Shown here one piece after another: positions 44,743 through 53,338 of a stretch of 64,000 nt of DNA. This DNA is from Candidatus Poribacteria bacterium. GTDB taxonomy: Bacteria > Poribacteria > WGA-4E > WGA-3G. Every line of letters starts with the position of its first letter. Position 1 is the stretch's first letter. The notes under the pieces are model-generated. The model worked only from the letters and a program-made list of their open reading frames with translations, made no database searches and had not been told where the DNA came from. A program made the translations under genes and the position numbers. The stretch spans positions 48,922-112,921 of the forward strand of contig JAJDWA010000070.1 of NCBI GenBank assembly GCA_022825825.1. Direction: 5' to 3'.

Positions 44743-45333
44743 ATGTTTTTGACGAAATATTATCGGTCAATCAGGTTTTTAACCAAGCACAATCTATACT
44801 GTGTCGCGTTGATGCTGGGCATTACCTTTGTCTGTGGTGGCATCACTGGCTGCGGTAACGGGGACGGTCCTGTCACCCCTACCGAGACGGAAACGGGGCA
44901 GGTTACAGAAACGGGGCAGGTCGTCACGCGCTACGACGGTGACAACATCTACTTCGAACTGGACGGTACTTTCTATGAAGGCCGTGTCGTTGAAGGTACT
45001 TCCGCCAACGAAGTGTTGGTGAACGTGTCTGACGGCAGTGATATGATTATCAATGTCAACGACATCGGTGGCACGGTGATTGCCGACCATTCCGATCTCG
45101 ACATCGAGGTGGTGTTGCAGGGCGATCAGGACAAGGGCGAGAAGTTGCTTTACGGTAAAATCGATAGAGTATTCGATGACGGTGTGCGCAAGATCAAGAT
45201 TCTCTCCGTCCACTTTGTGGATGGTGGAGTCAAAAACCTAGACGATATCCGTTTCGTGCATGAAGATGCTGACTTTTTTGAAGAAGATGGGTATCTCACA
45301 CTCAAAGAGTTTGCAGATTTGATTATGAACTAG
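44743..45333 (+). CDS. Acidic lipoprotein of unknown function
   Basis: A 196-aa protein with a hydrophobic signal segment (about 18-35) ending in the lipobox GITGC, then an imperfect duplication ETGQVTETGQV and a beta-rich acidic domain (EVLVNVSDGSDMIINVNDIG; DIEVVLQGDQDKGEKLLYG). No family is recognised. The gene looks more GC-rich than its surroundings and uses GAC/GGC/GTC codons more, which hints at a different origin. The ribosome site is GGGAGG. Confidence 0.7.
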   Translation: MFLTKYYRSIRFLTKHNLYCVALMLGITFVCGGITGCGNGDGPVTPTETETGQVTETGQVVTRYDGDNIYFELDGTFYEGRVVEGTSANEVLVNVSDGSDMIINVNDIGGTVIADHSDLDIEVVLQGDQDKGEKLLYGKIDRVFDDGVRKIKILSVHFVDGGVKNLDDIRFVHEDADFFEEDGYLTLKEFADLIMN

Positions 45334-45635
45334 TAACCACCCGCCGCAACCTGCGCCTTGCATGGCTGCGGCACGTCCACCCTGTGCTGAACAACAAAGA
45401 TTTGGCGTAACTGCCTGTAAAAACAGGAAAATATGTACTTCTCTTGACTGTTTTGGCGCTTTAGCCGGTGGTGTAGCGCATACGTGTTGGGTTTTCGCGC
45501 GTTCTACCTATAGCCGTTCTTGTAGGAGCGAGCTTTGCTCGCGACCGTTCGTCTGATGTCGCGACCAGGAGGTCGCTCCTACAGAAGAAAATCGGGCTTA
45601 GAAGGTTTCCCTCCCACCAGAGACAATCTGCTAAT

Positions 45636-45794
45636 TATAGTGAACTTTGAAATTATTGGGACACTTGGATAAACTTGTTTGGAAACATAGCGGACAATAC
45701 AAGTTGTAGCACAAACTGTTAGTTTGTGCATAAAATGACGCAAACTAACAGTTTGCTCTACAGAAGTGTCTCATTAATTGTCCGTTTTACTATA
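45636..45794. mobile_element. MITE-like element, family A, complete, alternative interior
   Basis: Left TATAGTGAACTTTGAAATTA then TTGGGACACTT; right AAGTGTCTCATTAATTGTCC then GTTTTACTATA. 159 bp. Its interior hairpin (TAGCACAAACTGTTAGTTTG) is unrelated to the GGTTAGGAAACC hairpins in other copies. Confidence 0.75.
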
Positions 45795-45954
45795 TGTGCT
45801 TAAATTGATGCATAAGGGTTTCGCTTCGCTCTATCCAACGGACAAATGGTTATATTGAAATGTAAAAAATATAGCCGAAAAATCGAAAACTATAGTAAAA
45901 CTTACAATTAACGGGACACTTCTGGCCTACAAACTGTCCGAAGATTTCTTTTCT

Positions 45955-46101
45955 GTCAGAATCGCAGATGACGCGGAGAACACGGAAAACGCGGAGGATG
46001 ATCTTGCACAGCCTAAGGCATTTTCACAAAATGTGCTGTCGTGACCAAAATATCTCTTTTTCCGCGTCCTCTGTGTTCTCCGTGTAATCCGCGATTCTGA
46101 C
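45955..46101. repeat. Repeat C, copy 2 (opposite orientation)
   Basis: Bounded by GTCAGAATCGCAGATGACGC and ATCCGCGATTCTGAC. The interior has CACAAAATGTGCTGTCGTGA, the inverse of the interior of copy 3. Confidence 0.75.
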
Positions 46102-46340
46102 AAAAAGAGAATAAACTTAACAACAGAAATCAATCCTTTATAGAAAAGTACCAAATTATAGTGAACTTTGAAAATAAGGATACACATTTGCTGTAGGAGC
46201 GACCTCCTGGTCGCGACTCTTCGTCTGATGTCGCGACCAGGAGGTCGCTCCTACAAGAAAAATCTTGCATTTTTTCTGCAATTGACAGTTATAGGTTTCG
46301 CTTCGTTCTACCCAACCTACAGTTCTACCCAACTATAATG

Positions 46341-46369
46341 TTGCGTTAACAACAAAAATTCTGTATAAT
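46341..46369 (+). promoter_or_regulatory. Promoter of the ATP-grasp-like gene
   Basis: TTGCGT (46341-46346), 17 bp, TATAAT (46364-46369), 53 bp before the start codon. Confidence 0.6.
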
Positions 46370-46421
46370 TTTTCATGCAGAGAAAATATATGTGAATGTA
46401 TGAATTATAGGGAGTTTTAGT

Positions 46422-47831
46422 TTGGATGCAAAACAGATATGTTTGTTAATCAACGATGAGATACCGAAGGAAAAATTATTTTCCAGCGAAAAACGGGATG
46501 TCCATCCCGATTGTAATACATCATGGCGTATCTCACCAGAACCGTTTTGGATTTCACAAGAAGAGTTAAGTTGGTTTGAAGAACTCGGGCCTCACCTATT
46601 AAATTTCTATCGTGCCTGTAATCTGCTCTATTCCCAAAGTGCAAGAGGCATTCAACCGACTTGGATAGCAGAATATTTGGATATTGGCAAACCGGAGAGT
46701 GTCATTCAGCAGGGACGGATGAACCGCTTCAAAAGCCAACTGCCCGGCGTTATACGCCCCGATATCTTACCCACTACCGAAAATAAAAAAGTTATTACTG
46801 AACTTGATTCTATCCCTGGTTTCATCGGTGCGACAGGTTGTTTGGCAAGGCTATATACCAAACTCGGATACCCCATCATCGGCGGTAAAGATGGCATGGT
46901 GAACGGGTATGCTGAAATGATTCGTGCTTTGGCAAAGAAAGACGATCCTGCACTTGCGATTGTCGTTTCAGACGAATCTGAAGATTATAGACCGGAAATG
47001 GCATGGCTCGCGAATGCACTCTGTGATGCTGGACTCATAACTGTTGCTGTGAAACCGCACGAGGTAATCTTTACCGAAGATGGACTCTCTGTTCAAAATG
47101 GAGATAGCAAGATAAACGTTGATGTGGTTTATCGTTTCTATGAGTTGTTCGATCTTCCCAACATTCCCAAAGCAGAGTTAATCTTCTATAGTGCTAAGAA
47201 GCGCACTGTTGTTATGACACCGCCTCCAAAAGCGTATTTAGAAGAAAAATTGTGTCTGGCACTTTTTCATCACCCATCACTCCAGCTGTTTTGGCAACGT
47301 CAACTTGGCAAAAAAACCTATCCGTTTCTACAGGAAGCGATCCCGCAGACGTGGATACTTGACCCACGTCCTCTACCGCCGCATGCTGTTATTCCAAACT
47401 TGGAAATAGATAACATGCCTGTAACGGACTGGCGACAACTCCGTACTGTGACACAAAAACAACGGGAATTGGTCATCAAACCTTCAGGTTTTTCGGAGTT
47501 TTCGTGGGGTAGCCGCGGCGTAAAAATCGGACATGATCTACCTACGGAAGAATGGGAAACCGCTATTGAAGATGGTCTTGCGTCTTTTGAGAAAACACCG
47601 CACGTGCTACAGCAATTCCACACCGCCCAACGCGTACGGATGCAATACTACGATTTTGAGACTAAAGATATGCAAGAGATGCCCGCCCGTCCGCTGCTCC
47701 GTCCGTACTATTTTGTTGTAGGTGATACGGTGAAACTCGGTGGAATTCAGGCAGCTGTGTGTCCTGCGGATAAGAAGATATTACACGGGATGGTGGATTC
47801 TATTATTGTGCCTTGTGCGAAAAGGGAATAA
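46422..47831 (+). CDS. ATP-grasp-like protein
   Basis: A 469-aa cytoplasmic protein. The middle (ITELDSIPGFIGATGCLARLY then SDESEDYRPEMAWLANAL) and later blocks (RTVVMTPPPKAYLEEKLCLAL; ELVIKPSGFSEFSWGSRGV; HVLQQFHTAQRVRM) follow the layout of glutathionylspermidine-synthase-like/ATP-grasp ligases: a metal-binding DE pair, a P-loop-like KPSGFSEFSWGSRG and a terminal strand. The substrate is unknown. The start is TTG 46422 with GGGAG upstream. Monocistronic. Confidence 0.6.
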   Translation: MDAKQICLLINDEIPKEKLFSSEKRDVHPDCNTSWRISPEPFWISQEELSWFEELGPHLLNFYRACNLLYSQSARGIQPTWIAEYLDIGKPESVIQQGRMNRFKSQLPGVIRPDILPTTENKKVITELDSIPGFIGATGCLARLYTKLGYPIIGGKDGMVNGYAEMIRALAKKDDPALAIVVSDESEDYRPEMAWLANALCDAGLITVAVKPHEVIFTEDGLSVQNGDSKINVDVVYRFYELFDLPNIPKAELIFYSAKKRTVVMTPPPKAYLEEKLCLALFHHPSLQLFWQRQLGKKTYPFLQEAIPQTWILDPRPLPPHAVIPNLEIDNMPVTDWRQLRTVTQKQRELVIKPSGFSEFSWGSRGVKIGHDLPTEEWETAIEDGLASFEKTPHVLQQFHTAQRVRMQYYDFETKDMQEMPARPLLRPYYFVVGDTVKLGGIQAAVCPADKKILHGMVDSIIVPCAKRE

Positions 47832-48342
47832 TCAACGCGGTTTACCACTTCTGTATGGATACTCCATAGATTTGAATTTCGTATCGAAAACTTTATGAAG
47901 ATTAAAATGATATTTCGGTAATTTTCCTAACCACAGACAACTTGTTTATGTTTTTCTTATGTGAGATATTATCATGTTGTCTGAATCACGGAAGGCACGG
48001 AGAACGCGGAGGACGCGGAAATAAGAGCTATTTTGGTCACGACGGCACATTTTGTGGAAATGATTTAGGATTTGCGGGAGTATCCTCCGTGTTTTCCGTG
48101 TCCTCCGCATCATCTGCGATTCAGACAGAAAAGAAATCAGAAGGACCGAATTAATAAATTAATCTTCATGTAAACACGCCATAGACATCAGTTTAACGGG
48201 ACTTCACCCTCGTAAGCGCAATACATCAGTGTTGAAAACGCCTCCCACAAGAGCACTTTAGGATAACACGGAGCGGTTAGGAAACCGCTCCTACCAGGTT
48301 GGAATATTTTGTGCTTTTCTAAAGTTAATTTGATATAACACT
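47832..48342. repeat. Gap with repeat C copy 3 and a hairpin
   Basis: Repeat C copy 3 spans 47979-48126 (GTCTGAATCACGGAAGGCAC to GCATCATCTGCGATTCAGAC). A GGAGCGGTTAGGAAACCGCTCC hairpin lies at about 48272-48293 before TACCAGG. No gene is seen. Confidence 0.7.
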
Positions 48343-49365
48343 CTAATTCTCAATTTTCATGTTCCCCCAGAACGTGAGAAATTTATCCAACGCTGCTACG
48401 TTTAGACTATTGAGAGAGAATTCCTCTACGGTAGGTAAAATCTTGGGGCCAAGCCCTTCAACCACGCCTCCTACAGCATAGATTTTGTTGTTGACATTTC
48501 CTGCTCCCAAGAAAACCCGTGCAGTAGGCATATCTGGACTTTTCTCCCATGTGTTTGTTAATGGATCGTATATCTCAACTGTACCCAAACCGGGACCTTG
48601 TACAACAGACGTACCACCAATTGCATAGATTTTTGAATTGACCGGACTAACAGCAAGAGCGGTTCTTGATGTAGGCATATTTGCTTTTTGTGTCCACGTG
48701 TCAGTTTTCGGGTCATATTCTTCAACAGTTTTAGTGACGGGGCCTTGTACTGCAGGAACGCCACCGATAAGGTATATTTTATTCCTAAATTCCGCTGCGG
48801 CCATACCTGATCTGGGATTTGGCATATTTGCTTTTTGTGTCCACGTGTCAGTTTTCGGGTCATATTCTTCAACGGCCGATAACACGGGCCCCACATTTTG
48901 TGCAACCCCACCAAATGTATAAATTTTACCTTCCACAGCAACAGCGGCAAAAAATGAACGAGGCGTAGGCATATTTGCTTTTTGTGTCCACGTGTCAGTT
49001 TTCGGGTCATATTCTTCAACTGTACCAAGAGCAGGGTTTTGGCCATCCCATCCCCCAATTGCATATAATTTGCCATCAACTTCGCATGTAACAACGCCCG
49101 CCCGTGCAGATGGTAAACTTGCTTTCTCAACCCATTTATTCGTATCCGGAACGTAGGCTTCAACACTATCAATTGGTGACGCGAGCATGCCACCGATTAC
49201 ATATATCTCTTTGTCAACGGCGGCAACAGAGAAAAAAAGTCGCGGATTTACCATATCTGCTTTCTGCGCCCATTCTTGTGCGTTGACACCATTTATGAAA
49301 GTAAGAACACTTAATACGCTTAATAACCAACCTAATTGAAAAATTGAAGTTGTGTATTTTTTCAT
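48343..49365 (-). CDS. Secreted Kelch beta-propeller with C-terminal WG-tag
   Basis: A 340-aa protein with a signal peptide (about 1-29, ending NGVNAQE). Six Kelch repeats of about 47-50 residues follow (W..KADM..PR.FF..AAVDKEIYVIGG; later copies EEYDPKTDTWTQKANMPTPR), enough for one propeller. It ends LDKFLTFWGNMKIEN, matching the K-x4-W-G-x-[LM]-K motif found at the ends of two other secreted proteins here. Three Kelch units share nearly identical DNA. Probably binds protein or glycan outside the cytoplasmic membrane. Confidence 0.88.
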   Translation of the reverse strand: MKKYTTSIFQLGWLLSVLSVLTFINGVNAQEWAQKADMVNPRLFFSVAAVDKEIYVIGGMLASPIDSVEAYVPDTNKWVEKASLPSARAGVVTCEVDGKLYAIGGWDGQNPALGTVEEYDPKTDTWTQKANMPTPRSFFAAVAVEGKIYTFGGVAQNVGPVLSAVEEYDPKTDTWTQKANMPNPRSGMAAAEFRNKIYLIGGVPAVQGPVTKTVEEYDPKTDTWTQKANMPTSRTALAVSPVNSKIYAIGGTSVVQGPGLGTVEIYDPLTNTWEKSPDMPTARVFLGAGNVNNKIYAVGGVVEGLGPKILPTVEEFSLNSLNVAALDKFLTFWGNMKIEN

Positions 49366-49399
49366 ATAATTCTCCTATTTAAATTTTACATTATATTTT

Positions 49400-49999
49400 T
49401 CAACGACGATAGGTTGTAACTTCCATACCGTCGCGTCTTCGTTGTCTTTGATTATCACCCTCGTTCCCGCCACGTCTGCGCCGCCAGCTTTCAAACCAAT
49501 GCGTTTCGGACTCATAGTTGGAACGGACATGCTCCAAATAAGCTGCCATCTGATCTGCTCTACCGACGTTGTCTGCTACAATTGTTGCTGGATCGGTTAA
49601 CTGAGATTCAATTGCTTGGAAACATGCGAAATAACCATCCTTGTTGTTGTCAAGAAATAGAAAATCTACAGGGTCTTGAATGCTTTTAAGGACTTCTGCG
49701 GCATCTCCAATACGTGAATCAACAAGGTCTGCCATACCGGCTTTTTGAAAATTATCGCGTGCTCGGTGTGCGTTGTTAGCGTCTATCTCTACCGTTATCA
49801 AACGGCCTGTGCCTAATGTTTTTAAAACGCGTAAAATCCACAACCCTGAGTAGCCGATAGCAGTGCCACACTCTACAATCAGGGATGGTTTTGCCTTCTC
49901 AACACAGCTCGCGAGCAATTTCGCTTTTTCAGGGCCCAACATCGGAACCCGTTCTGCTCGACACTGTTCTTCAACTTCTTCTAAAACTTTATCAAACAT
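49400..49999 (-). CDS. Class I SAM-dependent O-methyltransferase
   Basis: A 199-aa protein with the catechol-O-methyltransferase-like layout: PSLIVECGTAIGYSGLWIL (motif I, SAM binding), LITVEIDANNAHRARDNF (acidic loop), VDFLFLDNNKDGYF (motif IV, metal site) and ATIVADNVGR. The last 25 residues are Arg-rich (SWRRRRGGNEGDNQRQRRR), unusual for the family and possibly a nucleic-acid or membrane contact. ATG 49999 follows AAAGGA. The substrate is unknown. Confidence 0.88.
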   Translation of the reverse strand: MFDKVLEEVEEQCRAERVPMLGPEKAKLLASCVEKAKPSLIVECGTAIGYSGLWILRVLKTLGTGRLITVEIDANNAHRARDNFQKAGMADLVDSRIGDAAEVLKSIQDPVDFLFLDNNKDGYFACFQAIESQLTDPATIVADNVGRADQMAAYLEHVRSNYESETHWFESWRRRRGGNEGDNQRQRRRDGMEVTTYRR

Positions 50000-50022
50000 T
50001 ATCAATGTCCTTTCAAATTTTT

Positions 50023-50186
50023 TATAGTCCAACCTAAAAATATGTGAACACTCTCCTGGTAGGTGCGGTTTCCTAACCAATTCAGAATACCGGACGCGTA
50101 TTCTGACATACATGTCCCAGACCCATCGGGTGCGATTAGGAAATCGCACCTACCGTAGTGCCCAAATAATTATTGGTTTCACTATA
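50023..50186. mobile_element. MITE-like element, family A, reference copy
   Basis: 164 bp. Left TATAGTCCAACCTAAAAATA then TGTGAACACTC; right AGTGCCCAAATAATTATTGG ending CACTATA. The interior is a long hairpin: GGTAGGTGCGGTTTCCTAAC near the left is complementary to GATTAGGAAATCGCACCTAC near the right, with a second palindrome ACGCGTATTCTGACAT between. Confidence 0.8.
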
Positions 50187-50228
50187 AATCAGATAGTTTA
50201 GGAATGTAATAATCAAATAAATTGTTGT

Positions 50229-51344
50229 TTACTTTGTGACCGCCATAACATAGTGTTCCAGGAGTGTTTTAGGACCGCGATTTAAGGCAAAAATACCGTA
50301 ATCTTTGCCGTTTGGCGAACGGATAATGGTGTGGATATGACTTGTCCCTCTACCTTCGTCATTAAATTCGATCCAGACTGCGGGGTTAAAAACGCGATAG
50401 TAAATAGAATCATTTTCGGTTGTGCCACCGATCCAGACAAAATATGTATCGTCAAATTCAGCATCAACATGCTTCATCCAGACATCGGCGAACTCCGTTT
50501 CAAGATTGTAGATATATGTTTTAATCAATTTCCGAAGATTCTCTTTTTGCACATCGTTCATCTCTGATGCCTTTAAACCGACACCTACGAAATGTGAATA
50601 ATCGTAGTTTAGGTATGGATCGGTTGAACTGCCAGGTCCCACTTTTAGCCCACGACGACCGCCTGTTTGTATCGCCTTCTGTTTTTGATTTATATCAAGA
50701 CTCTTGAGTAAGGCTAATGCGTTGCCTCTTTCCTGTCCAAGTACTGCTTTGCCGTTGATGATAGTCGGTGAAGTTCCGAGATGGGCAGGGACGATAGAGA
50801 CTTCATCGCCATGCACCAAAAAATTGAGGGCCAAATGATGTCCATCCAATTGGAATCCCCACGAACCATCCGTCTCTGGATTTCCAAACAGTGCGATAAA
50901 ATAGGGGCGTGAATTCCAAAAACTGTGTTTAACTTTACTAATGTCTGTTTCAGCTCTTGAGGTAATCAGCGAAATTTTTGTGTAACCTTCATCACTCAAG
51001 AACATATCTAAAACTTTATGGAAAAGTGTCAATTGGTCTACAGACAACTTACTGAAATGAATACCCCCTCGCTCACTATCTATAGATGCTGGTAAATTCG
51101 ACCATGAATATGATTCTTTATGTCCAAGTGGAAAAGAGGCATCGGCAAGTAATTCTTCGCTGAGTGAGTTGCGGAAACTTTTCATGGCTGTTGCCAATGC
51201 GACAATTGAAGGTTTTGTTGATATTTCAGCGATTTTTACCGTTTTTTCTGCTTTGACTTCAACTGTATTGAAAATATTGAGTGTAAGTGCTACGATACAC
51301 GCTACTGACAGAATAATGAGTATGGGTAAAATTTTGCGTGACAT
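50229..51344 (-). CDS. DUF3500-family secreted protein
   Basis: A 371-aa protein with a signal or anchor helix (about 3-25). The body shows DUF3500 features: WSNLPASIDSERGGIHFSKLS, GNPETDGSWGFQLDGHHLAL and YYRVFNPAVWIEFNDEG. Several conserved His residues (DGHHLALN; SHIHTIIRSPNG) may bind metal. The catalytic role of the family is not established. ATG 51344 follows AAAGGA. Confidence 0.85.
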   Translation of the reverse strand: MSRKILPILIILSVACIVALTLNIFNTVEVKAEKTVKIAEISTKPSIVALATAMKSFRNSLSEELLADASFPLGHKESYSWSNLPASIDSERGGIHFSKLSVDQLTLFHKVLDMFLSDEGYTKISLITSRAETDISKVKHSFWNSRPYFIALFGNPETDGSWGFQLDGHHLALNFLVHGDEVSIVPAHLGTSPTIINGKAVLGQERGNALALLKSLDINQKQKAIQTGGRRGLKVGPGSSTDPYLNYDYSHFVGVGLKASEMNDVQKENLRKLIKTYIYNLETEFADVWMKHVDAEFDDTYFVWIGGTTENDSIYYRVFNPAVWIEFNDEGRGTSHIHTIIRSPNGKDYGIFALNRGPKTLLEHYVMAVTK

Positions 51345-51415
51345 TGAAAATCCTTTCAAATACGGTTTATTACTTTCGGTGTAAAAGATAGATTCTGTTT
51401 TGTGTGAGTTCTAAT

Positions 51416-51444
51416 ATTATTAAACTTTTTTCTTATTTAGTCAA
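51416..51444 (-). promoter_or_regulatory. Promoter of the DUF3500 gene
   Basis: On the minus strand TTGACT (51439-51444), 17 bp, AATAAT (51416-51421). Confidence 0.5.
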
Positions 51445-51848
51445 TTCAAATTGAAAAAAGTTCGTTGTTTTCAGAGCATTTAATCTTGATTTGATACTTG
51501 CCACCTGTTTCCGTACCTACGGTGGAATTAAATTCAAAACGAAAGCTGAATTACTCTTTGAAATATAAAAAAACTGGTTGAAAACAAACAATACTTTCGC
51601 CTAAATAGTTGAATAAATTGGGCAGATGTCCTAAAGTTACATAAGTTGCCACATAGTATCACAAACTGGAAGTTCACGGGACAAAATATTAGCTAATTAT
51701 CAGCATTTTTCACTTAAGACGGTGTTCCAGGTCTAAAAACTTATAGGTAGCAACTTGGGTTATTTACTATAAAACTGCTTCTCAATGTTATTTTTTCCAG
51801 TGAAAGCTATCCGCAGGAAATTGAGTGGCACTGTATACTTCTAAAACA
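51445..51848. other. AT-rich gap with short repeats
   Basis: Holds CCGTACCTACGGTGG (palindromic, about 51512), AAACTGGAAGTTCACGGGAC near 51664 and GGTAGCAACTTGGGTTATTT at 51746-51765, the last also found inverted at 53186. No gene is seen. Confidence 0.4.
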
Positions 51849-51877
51849 TTGACATTTAGGTAAAGACGTTGTATACT
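51849..51877 (+). promoter_or_regulatory. Promoter of the small membrane protein gene
   Basis: TTGACA (51849-51854), 17 bp, TATACT (51872-51877). Confidence 0.75.
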
Positions 51878-51905
51878 AAAACTTAAAATGACATGGAGGT
51901 TCAAA

Positions 51906-52199
51906 ATGAATTCTGATTTAAGTGGATTAAATGTTCCCGGCTTCTTTGGTTTAAGTGTCTTTTGGGTAGTTGCGTTTTGGGTTTTAAACATTATAGTCCA
52001 TGTAACCTTTGCGGTTGCTGTATACCGAGACGCAAAACGCGTAGGAACACCAATTTTTGTGGAATCTATAATATGGTTCATGGCAACACTTATCGGAGGT
52101 GTGGTAACAGCAGCAATTTATTGGGCACTGCATCACTCGCGTCTAAATCCATCTATTCGTAGCACATCCACCGAGGCAGATAAAGAACAAATTTTGTAA
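51906..52199 (+). CDS. Small two-helix membrane protein
   Basis: A 97-aa protein with two hydrophobic helices, about 17-45 (LSVFWVVAFWVLNIIVHVTF) and 58-82 (ESIIWFMATLIGGVVTAAIYW). The connecting loop has YRDAKRVGTP, a phrase seen in small bacterial membrane proteins of unknown role. ATG 51906 follows TGGAGGT. It has its own promoter and terminator, so it is probably expressed alone. Confidence 0.75.
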   Translation: MNSDLSGLNVPGFFGLSVFWVVAFWVLNIIVHVTFAVAVYRDAKRVGTPIFVESIIWFMATLIGGVVTAAIYWALHHSRLNPSIRSTSTEADKEQIL

Positions 52200-52229
52200 A
52201 TTATCATATTTGAATGATTGGATAATATA

Positions 52230-52268
52230 AAAGAAACCCGCAACAGTAGCGTGTCACGGGTTCTTTGT
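52230..52268. terminator. Bidirectional intrinsic terminator
   Basis: AAAGAAACCCG (52230-52240) pairs with CGGGTTCTTT (about 52257-52266), giving A- and T-rich flanks on both strands. It separates the converging genes at 51906 and 52294. Confidence 0.7.
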
Positions 52269-52293
52269 TATCTTATAATGATTGTTGGATAAT

Positions 52294-53163
52294 CTACTTC
52301 AGGACCGCCTTTAAATTTCCCCACGTTGTAGTCAATTTACCATGGGGATCAACAGCGAGAAACGCAGAATTCTCAGCGAGATAATTCAACACATTGGCCG
52401 TGAGTTTTCTGAGGTTATCCGCTTCCGCTGACTTTGTATCGGTATAAACACCGTTATGATGTCCGAGGGTGATGATTTTTCCTTCTTCAACATCGTACTC
52501 AACAAAAGGCCGTTCTCCAGCGCCACCGCCACCGCCACGTGTTTTTGTGCCGAGAATCTTGTCTCCTGGAGGTGCGGCTTTGAAGTTGATGAAATCTGCG
52601 GTGAACCCTGCCTGTGCCATACTTGTAAGAAAAATTGGCCCGTTGATGTTAAACCCTTTGTATACTGGATGGTTTTTAGCATCATCCGTTGGCTTAATGC
52701 CGATTTCAGGTGGGCCTTTACCGAGGGGTTGAAAAACCCGTGCATTACCGCCATCTTCAACACCAATGTCTATAACGTATCGGAGCCCAAGCGCGGAGAG
52801 AAATATACCCCCACCTGCTTCTATGTAGTCCAGAATTGCCTTTTTGGTTGCGTCTGCAAGCAACGGTTCAGGCAACGTGTTTGTTTCTGTATAAAAGAGC
52901 CACAGCACAGCGAATTGGTCTAATTTTATTGGCGTGCCGCTACTGTTCTTGAAAGTGCCATTGTTGTCTGCTATAAGTATTGTCGCTTGATAATTTTCGT
53001 CTGCCCATTCGTAAGCAGCTACCTCAACTTCTCCAAGTTCGTTACTTCCTGCCAATAACCCGACGGTTACATCCACCGAATGCGCTGGCAAAATCACGAT
53101 TACTGAAAAGAGCAAAACTATGAATAAGCAACGAAACGTTATTGAATGTGCCATTGTGTCCAT
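52294..53163 (-). CDS. Secreted ThuA/glutamine-amidotransferase-like protein with WG-tag
   Basis: A 289-aa protein with a signal peptide (to about residue 29, PAHSVDV). An alpha/beta core (LDQFAVLWLFYTET; AILDYIEAGGGIFLSALGLRY; GKIITLGHHNGVYTD) resembles ThuA-like and trehalose-utilisation folds. No catalytic Cys triad is apparent. The last residues, VDPHGKLTTTWGNLKAVLK, carry the same K-x4-W-G-x-[LM]-K motif as the Kelch and LamG proteins. The first Met may be MAHS at position 4. Confidence 0.78.
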   Translation of the reverse strand: MDTMAHSITFRCLFIVLLFSVIVILPAHSVDVTVGLLAGSNELGEVEVAAYEWADENYQATILIADNNGTFKNSSGTPIKLDQFAVLWLFYTETNTLPEPLLADATKKAILDYIEAGGGIFLSALGLRYVIDIGVEDGGNARVFQPLGKGPPEIGIKPTDDAKNHPVYKGFNINGPIFLTSMAQAGFTADFINFKAAPPGDKILGTKTRGGGGGAGERPFVEYDVEEGKIITLGHHNGVYTDTKSAEADNLRKLTANVLNYLAENSAFLAVDPHGKLTTTWGNLKAVLK

Positions 53164-53338
53164 CTCCTTATCTGTTTTTCTATATAATAACCCAAGTTGC
53201 TACCTAATAAATCACTTTATATTCAAGGAATTTGCTCTATCATGTTTTTATCAAAAAAAACAAAAGGAGAAACCCCAGGGAATTAACCATTGTAGCAGTT
53301 TACACGATTTGTGACGATCTTTTAATCTCATTCGGTCA

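Larger units (their letters stand above)
45334..46340. repeat. 1-kb repeat field between a lipoprotein and an ATP-grasp-like gene
   Basis: No gene is seen. In order: hairpin D at 45521-45583; a complete family A element at 45636-45794 whose interior is a GTAGCACAAACTGTTAG/AACAGTTTGCTCTAC hairpin; the unit ATTGATGCATAAGGGTTTCG at 45802; a lone family A left end at 45891; repeat C copy 2 at 45955-46101; a lone family A left end at about 46155; hairpin D at 46192-46255; and GGTTTCGCTTCGTTCTACCC at 46293. Confidence 0.7.

Noticed and set aside
45362..45556. 64-aa frame after the lipoprotein
   Set aside because: It runs into the GTAGGAGCGA hairpin, has no ribosome site and shows no protein-like pattern.
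45521..45583. GTAGGAGCGA hairpins as ordinary Rho-independent terminators
   Set aside because: No run of T follows the stems, and they occur in clusters far from gene ends.
48558..49193. Open reading frame of 211 aa in another frame of the Kelch gene
   Set aside because: It arises from the repeated Kelch DNA; its protein is a low-quality repetitive translation and the Kelch frame has signal peptide, motifs and ribosome site.
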